DNA from: an uncultured Eubacteriales bacterium
GTDB lineage: Bacteria > Bacillota > Clostridia > Lachnospirales > Lachnospiraceae
Length of the DNA stretch: 9,162 bases
Assembly (NCBI GenBank): GCA_949286775.1
Contig: CASEDW010000051.1
Location: forward strand, 1 to 9,162
Direction: 5' to 3'
In this document: positions 6,801 to 9,162 of the stretch, in pieces
Layout of the letters: every line of letters starts with the position of its first letter
Numbering within the stretch: position 1 is the stretch's first letter
Position numbers and translations under genes: made by a program
The notes under the pieces: model-generated
The model's input: the letters and a program-made list of their open reading frames with translations, nothing else
The model's database searches: none
What the model was told of the DNA's origin: nothing

Positions 6801-7127
6801 ATGGAAACTATACAGATCATATGCATTATAGTCGGCGCTCTTGCCGGTTTCGCGGCTGCGTTTCTAAATATGCTTTTATCTAAAAAAAGCTACAAAACGT
6901 CAAACAGCACAGCGGGAATCATGGGCGCTAATGTTCTAAGACTGATAGTGGATTTAGCGGCTTTCGCAATCGGTTTTTTAATCTGTGATAACTGTGATCT
7001 TCCGATGGTTGAAACGTTAGTTTCGATCGCGGTTGGTTTGAGTGCCGGAGAAATGATCTTTCTTCGGAAACTCATAAATAATATAAAAAAAGAAAACAGT
7101 GAAAAAAATGAAGAAAGGAGTGCGTGA
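6801..7127 (+). CDS. Small membrane protein in the AtpI position, putative ATP synthase subunit I
   Basis: The start is taken at ATG 6801 (METIQIICII, 108 aa), with AGGA at 6788-6791 placed 9 nt upstream; TTG at 6792 and GTG at 6795 are in-frame alternatives. The protein has three or four hydrophobic segments: about 4-25 (IVGALAGFAAAFLN), about 48-65 (VLRLIVDLAAFAIGFL) and about 72-92, followed by a charged Lys/Glu tail. The length and position, first in an atp operon and directly before atpB, fit AtpI-type proteins, which help assemble the c-ring or handle Mg2+ in other bacteria. The sequence itself is too divergent for me to be sure of homology. It overlaps the next gene by the four bases GTGA, suggesting coupled translation. 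It could be an unrelated lineage-specific assembly factor. Confidence 0.7.
   Translation: METIQIICIIVGALAGFAAAFLNMLLSKKSYKTSNSTAGIMGANVLRLIVDLAAFAIGFLICDNCDLPMVETLVSIAVGLSAGEMIFLRKLINNIKKENSEKNEERSA
7117..7120 (+). promoter_or_regulatory. Ribosome binding site bearing on the atpB start
   Basis: GGAG (within GAAAGGAG, 7113-7120) lies only 3 nt before the GTG at 7124 but 9 nt before an in-frame TTG at 7130. Spacing therefore favours TTG, while codon preference and the stop-start overlap favour GTG. Neither can be excluded. Confidence 0.5.
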
Positions 7128-7786
7128 GTTTGTCAGAATTCATTAATGATTTTCTTGCCCCGAACAGCGTTATCATCACCGAATGGATAATAATAGGCGC
7201 GATTATCGTATTTTCAATACTGATAACAAGAAATTTAAAAGAAGTGCCGGGGAAATTACAAAATGTCGGTGAGATGGCAGTAGGAAAATTGTTCGGATTT
7301 TTCTCCGGTGTCATGGGTGAAAAGACGGCAAGAAAATATTTCCCGATCATGGGAACGTTTTTTGTGTTTATAGTTGTCTGCAACTATACGGGAGAGCTGC
7401 CCGGCTCGGGAGAGTATTTTCCGGTGCCGACTTCGGTACTGGCGGTTCCTCTGGCATTGGGAATCATCGCGTTTGTGACTATTCACAGCTGCGGATTCAA
7501 AAAGCACGGATTCTTAGGCTATCTGAAATCATTTACGAAACCGGTCGCCGCGCTTTTGCCGATCACTATTCTCGAACAGTTTGTCAGGCCGTTATCACTA
7601 ACGCTCCGACTTTACGGAAACCTATATGGTGAAGAACAGGTTACTGCACAGCTGAGAGAAATGTTTCCGGTGTTTCTGCCATGGATCATGAACCTGCTTG
7701 AACTTATGTTCGCGTTGATTCAGGCAATGATATTTACAATGCTCGTTGCCATATTTATTGGGGAAGCAGTGGAAGAAGAATCATAA
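7124..7786 (+). CDS. atpB: F-type ATP synthase F0 subunit a
   Basis: Subunit a forms the two half-channels that carry ions to and from the c-ring. This 220-residue protein (218 if TTG 7130 is used) is a multi-pass membrane protein. The conserved helix pair is clear: RPLSLTLRLYGNLYG contains the essential arginine, Arg162 in GTG-start numbering (equivalent to E. coli Arg210). The last helix reads LMFALIQAMIFTMLVAIFIG, with an acidic C-terminus. The conserved loop after the Arg helix reads GNLYGEEQV, somewhat different from the textbook GNMFAG form. The gene overlaps the upstream AtpI-position gene by four bases and is 27 nt from atpE. Identification is firm; the start is uncertain. Confidence 0.95.
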   Translation: MSLSEFINDFLAPNSVIITEWIIIGAIIVFSILITRNLKEVPGKLQNVGEMAVGKLFGFFSGVMGEKTARKYFPIMGTFFVFIVVCNYTGELPGSGEYFPVPTSVLAVPLALGIIAFVTIHSCGFKKHGFLGYLKSFTKPVAALLPITILEQFVRPLSLTLRLYGNLYGEEQVTAQLREMFPVFLPWIMNLLELMFALIQAMIFTMLVAIFIGEAVEEES

Positions 7787-7813
7787 TTTTGTTAATTACA
7801 GGAGGAAAAAAAT

Positions 7814-8047
7814 ATGGATATCGGAAGTGGACTTATAGCGATTGCAGCAGCGCTTGCAATTTCAATCAGCGCCTTGGGCGTAGGTATAGGACAGGGAAAC
7901 GCGGCGGCGTCAGCTATGGAGGCGATGGCTCGTCAGCCTGAACAGGCAGGCAACTTGCGTACAAACATGATCCTCGCGCTGGGACTTATGGAGGCTCTGG
8001 CGATCTACGGACTGCTTATTGCATTTATGCTCTTATCTAAGATCTGA
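7814..8047 (+). CDS. atpE: F-type ATP synthase F0 subunit c (ring proteolipid)
   Basis: This 77-residue hairpin of two transmembrane helices assembles into the rotating c-ring. Helix 1 carries the glycine-rich ring-packing motif GVGIGQGNAAA, the loop is ARQPE, and helix 2 carries the ion-binding carboxylate Glu60 (GLMEALAIY). Gln27 and Tyr65 line up with the Na+-site residues Gln32 and Tyr70 of the Ilyobacter tartaricus c subunit. However, the serine after the glutamate (Ser66 there) is Ala61 here, and Thr67 is Leu62, as in H+-type rings. The coupling ion is therefore ambiguous. AGGAGG at 7800-7805 sits 8 nt before the ATG and is the strongest ribosome binding site in this operon, fitting the high copy number needed for subunit c. 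Confidence 0.97.
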   Translation: MDIGSGLIAIAAALAISISALGVGIGQGNAAASAMEAMARQPEQAGNLRTNMILALGLMEALAIYGLLIAFMLLSKI

Positions 8048-8090
8048 AAAAACGAAAATTACGCAATAAGTAAAAAAGGGGGAAACTGAA

Positions 8091-8786
8091 TTGGTCTTTA
8101 ATCTTTTAGGGCTTGAAATATCGATCCCGACTTTAATATGGACAGTTATAAATTTTTTCCTTCTTTTGTTTCTGTTGAATAAATTCCTTTTTAAACCGGT
8201 AATGAAATTTGTCGATCAGAGAAATGAAAAGATAAAAGCCGGCATACAAGAGGGCAAAGACGCTGAAAAACTTTTGGCCGAAACACAGGGTAAGCTTAAA
8301 GAAGAACTGGCTGAGGCGAACGCGCAGGCAAGAGAAATAATAGAAAAAGGAAAAACTCTTGACGCGCAGAAGAGAGCCAAATCGCTCGAAGGAACTCATA
8401 AACAGGTTTCTGAGATGAAAGAAAAAATCAGAGTGGACATCAAGTCAGAAGAAAGCACGCTGAAAGAAGAAATCGATAAACAGATGCCTGAAATGGTTGA
8501 TGATTTTGTCAAATCGCTGCTTAAATATCTGACAGGAAGATTTTCTTTCAATCCGGTAATAAAAACTACGGATATAAGCGAAGAAGCATATGAGAATATA
8601 GAAAGCGTGCCGGCTGAGAAAGAAGACCAGCCGCCGGTTCAAATGTCTGAAGCTTACAGAAAGATTTCTGAAATGAAAGAAAAAGTCAGAGAAGAAATCA
8701 AGTCAGAAGAAAACGCTGTAAAAGAAGAAATTGACGAACAGATGCCGAACATGGTAGACGGAGTTATCAAGTCTCTTCTTAAATAA
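8091..8786 (+). CDS. atpF: F-type ATP synthase F0 subunit b with internally duplicated C-terminal segment
   Basis: The start is TTG at 8091, with GGGGG at 8078-8082 placed 8 nt upstream. The 231-residue protein has the classic b-subunit N-terminus: one transmembrane helix (about 10-32) running into KFLFKPVMKFVDQRNEKI, then a long charged coiled coil (about 45-145) that dimerizes as the peripheral stalk. Usual b subunits are about 155-175 residues; this one is longer because residues 106-145 are repeated at 192-231 (SEMKEK, IKSEE, KEEID, QMP, KSLLK in both), joined by a 46-residue non-helical-looking linker with Pro and acidic residues (KEDQPPVQ). The identity is 28 of 40 residues and 94 of 120 bases by my alignment. 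The extra segment could be an additional contact or regulatory arm of the stator. The next gene is another b-like subunit instead of an obvious atpH. Confidence 0.9.
   Translation: MVFNLLGLEISIPTLIWTVINFFLLLFLLNKFLFKPVMKFVDQRNEKIKAGIQEGKDAEKLLAETQGKLKEELAEANAQAREIIEKGKTLDAQKRAKSLEGTHKQVSEMKEKIRVDIKSEESTLKEEIDKQMPEMVDDFVKSLLKYLTGRFSFNPVIKTTDISEEAYENIESVPAEKEDQPPVQMSEAYRKISEMKEKVREEIKSEENAVKEEIDEQMPNMVDGVIKSLLK
8406..8525 (+). repeat. Coding duplication within atpF, copy 1
   Basis: This 120-bp segment encodes residues 106-145, beginning VSEMKEKIR and ending VKSLLK. It aligns without gaps to 8664-8783, with 94 of 120 bases and 28 of 40 residues identical by hand count. Confidence 0.92.
8664..8783 (+). 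repeat. Coding duplication within atpF, copy 2
   Basis: This 120-bp segment encodes residues 192-231, beginning ISEMKEKVR and ending IKSLLK, directly followed by the TAA stop at 8784-8786. Many of the differences from copy 1 are synonymous or conservative, implying selection since duplication rather than a recent assembly artefact. Confidence 0.92.
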
Positions 8787-8825
8787 ATGTGTGAGTATTA
8801 CAGCAATTACAACAGGGATAACGAA

Positions 8826-8831
8826 AGGAGG
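8826..8831 (+). promoter_or_regulatory. Ribosome binding site of the second b-like subunit
   Basis: AGGAGG lies 11 nt before the ATG at 8843, which is slightly long. An out-of-frame ATG at 8833 is only 1 nt away and leads to a short frame without family features, so 8843 is preferred. Confidence 0.75.
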
Positions 8832-8842
8832 GATGACGCGCA

Positions 8843-9162
8843 ATGCCAGCTATTGTGTACCAAATAATAAATTTTGTACTGTTTTTTGGTATTCTGGCGT
8901 TTATATGCCGAAAATTTGTTCCACGTATGTTTGCGAGACACAAAGAACAGATAATATCTGAACTGCAAACAGCACAGGTGGCATCAGAACGTGCAAAATC
9001 TCTTCAGGCAGACATTTCAACTTCGAAAGCACAGAATGAAGAGAGAAAAACAGAGATTTTTAAAATGGCAGAAAAACAGGTAGAGATAAACAGTATGAAG
9101 TCAAAAGCTGATACGGAAAAAACGGCGGAAAAACTGTTGTCAAACATGGAGTACGAGAGAGA
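8843..9162 (+). CDS. Second ATP synthase b-type subunit (b' or N-terminal part of a b-delta fusion), 3' partial
   Basis: The frame from ATG 8843 is open to the window edge, giving 106 visible residues. The N-terminus MPAIVYQIINFVLFFGIL is a single transmembrane helix, followed by RKFVPRMFARHKEQII and a long charged amphipathic helix (ELQTAQVASERAKSLQADI and onward). This is the layout of an F0 b subunit, yet the sequence is clearly different from the atpF product 56 nt upstream and is not a recent copy. Known precedents are b/b' pairs in cyanobacteria and chloroplasts, and the mycobacterial pair of AtpF with a b-delta fusion. The visible part cannot decide between them because an OSCP/delta domain would lie downstream. 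By position, atpH function is expected next. Its pairing with the AtpF product into one stalk is inference. Confidence 0.8.
   Translation, partial: MPAIVYQIINFVLFFGILAFICRKFVPRMFARHKEQIISELQTAQVASERAKSLQADISTSKAQNEERKTEIFKMAEKQVEINSMKSKADTEKTAEKLLSNMEYER

Noticed and set aside
8833..8842. ATG at 8833 as an alternative start near the AGGAGG site
   Set aside because: It is in a different frame, only 1 nt from the Shine-Dalgarno sequence, and gives a short frame without the transmembrane helix or coiled coil seen from 8843.
8787..8867. A 26-codon frame starting right after the atpF stop (TAAATG) and overlapping the next gene
   Set aside because: It has no ribosome binding site of its own, no recognizable composition and would run through the ribosome binding site and start of the second b-like gene. 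A leader peptide cannot be excluded, but nothing positive supports it.

Overview
The window looks like a chromosomal segment of a low-to-moderate GC Bacillota, probably class Clostridia and plausibly Lachnospiraceae-like. The reasons are strong AGGAGG-type ribosome binding sites, sigma-A promoters with 17-bp spacers, long-form HPF, a methionyl-tRNA synthetase with a fused C-terminal tRNA-binding domain next to tatD, and a stalked glycan-binding surface protein. All genes are on the + strand. No rRNA, tRNA, insertion sequence, integrase or CRISPR array is visible.

Layout. (1) 1-1877: two single-pass, envelope-facing proteins. The first is a 5'-truncated type II membrane protein with a Pro/Thr stalk and a NADase-type glycan-binding (discoidin-like) domain. 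The second, 2 nt downstream, is a membrane-anchored M15-family (VanY/CwlK-like) zinc peptidase. (2) 1920-5946: a CobW/COG0523 G3E GTPase with a His/Cys-rich metal-binding insert, methionyl-tRNA synthetase (metG), and a TatD-family nuclease whose start overlaps the metG stop. No convincing promoter or terminator separates these five genes, so they may be read together, but that is inference. (3) 5947-6723: a sigma-A promoter, a perfect 8-bp inverted repeat near the predicted transcript start, the long hibernation-promoting factor (hpf), and a strong intrinsic terminator. (4) 6740-9162: a second sigma-A promoter and the start of an F-type ATP synthase operon: a small AtpI-position membrane protein, subunit a (atpB), subunit c (atpE), subunit b (atpF), and a second b-like subunit cut by the window edge.

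Most of the window is housekeeping: translation initiation, ribosome hibernation, energy coupling, metal handling and wall remodelling. The unusual points are in the details. AtpF carries an internal duplication of a 40-residue segment and is about 60-70 residues longer than a usual b subunit. It is followed by a second, divergent b-type protein where atpH would normally be expected, suggesting a heterodimeric (b/b' or b/b-delta) peripheral stalk. The c subunit has a mixed Na+/H+ ion-site signature. The G3E GTPase carries about 107 residues of His/Asp/Glu repeats with three NCTCGC modules. I do not see a clearly new multi-gene system here; the ATP synthase stalk is the best candidate for something under-described.
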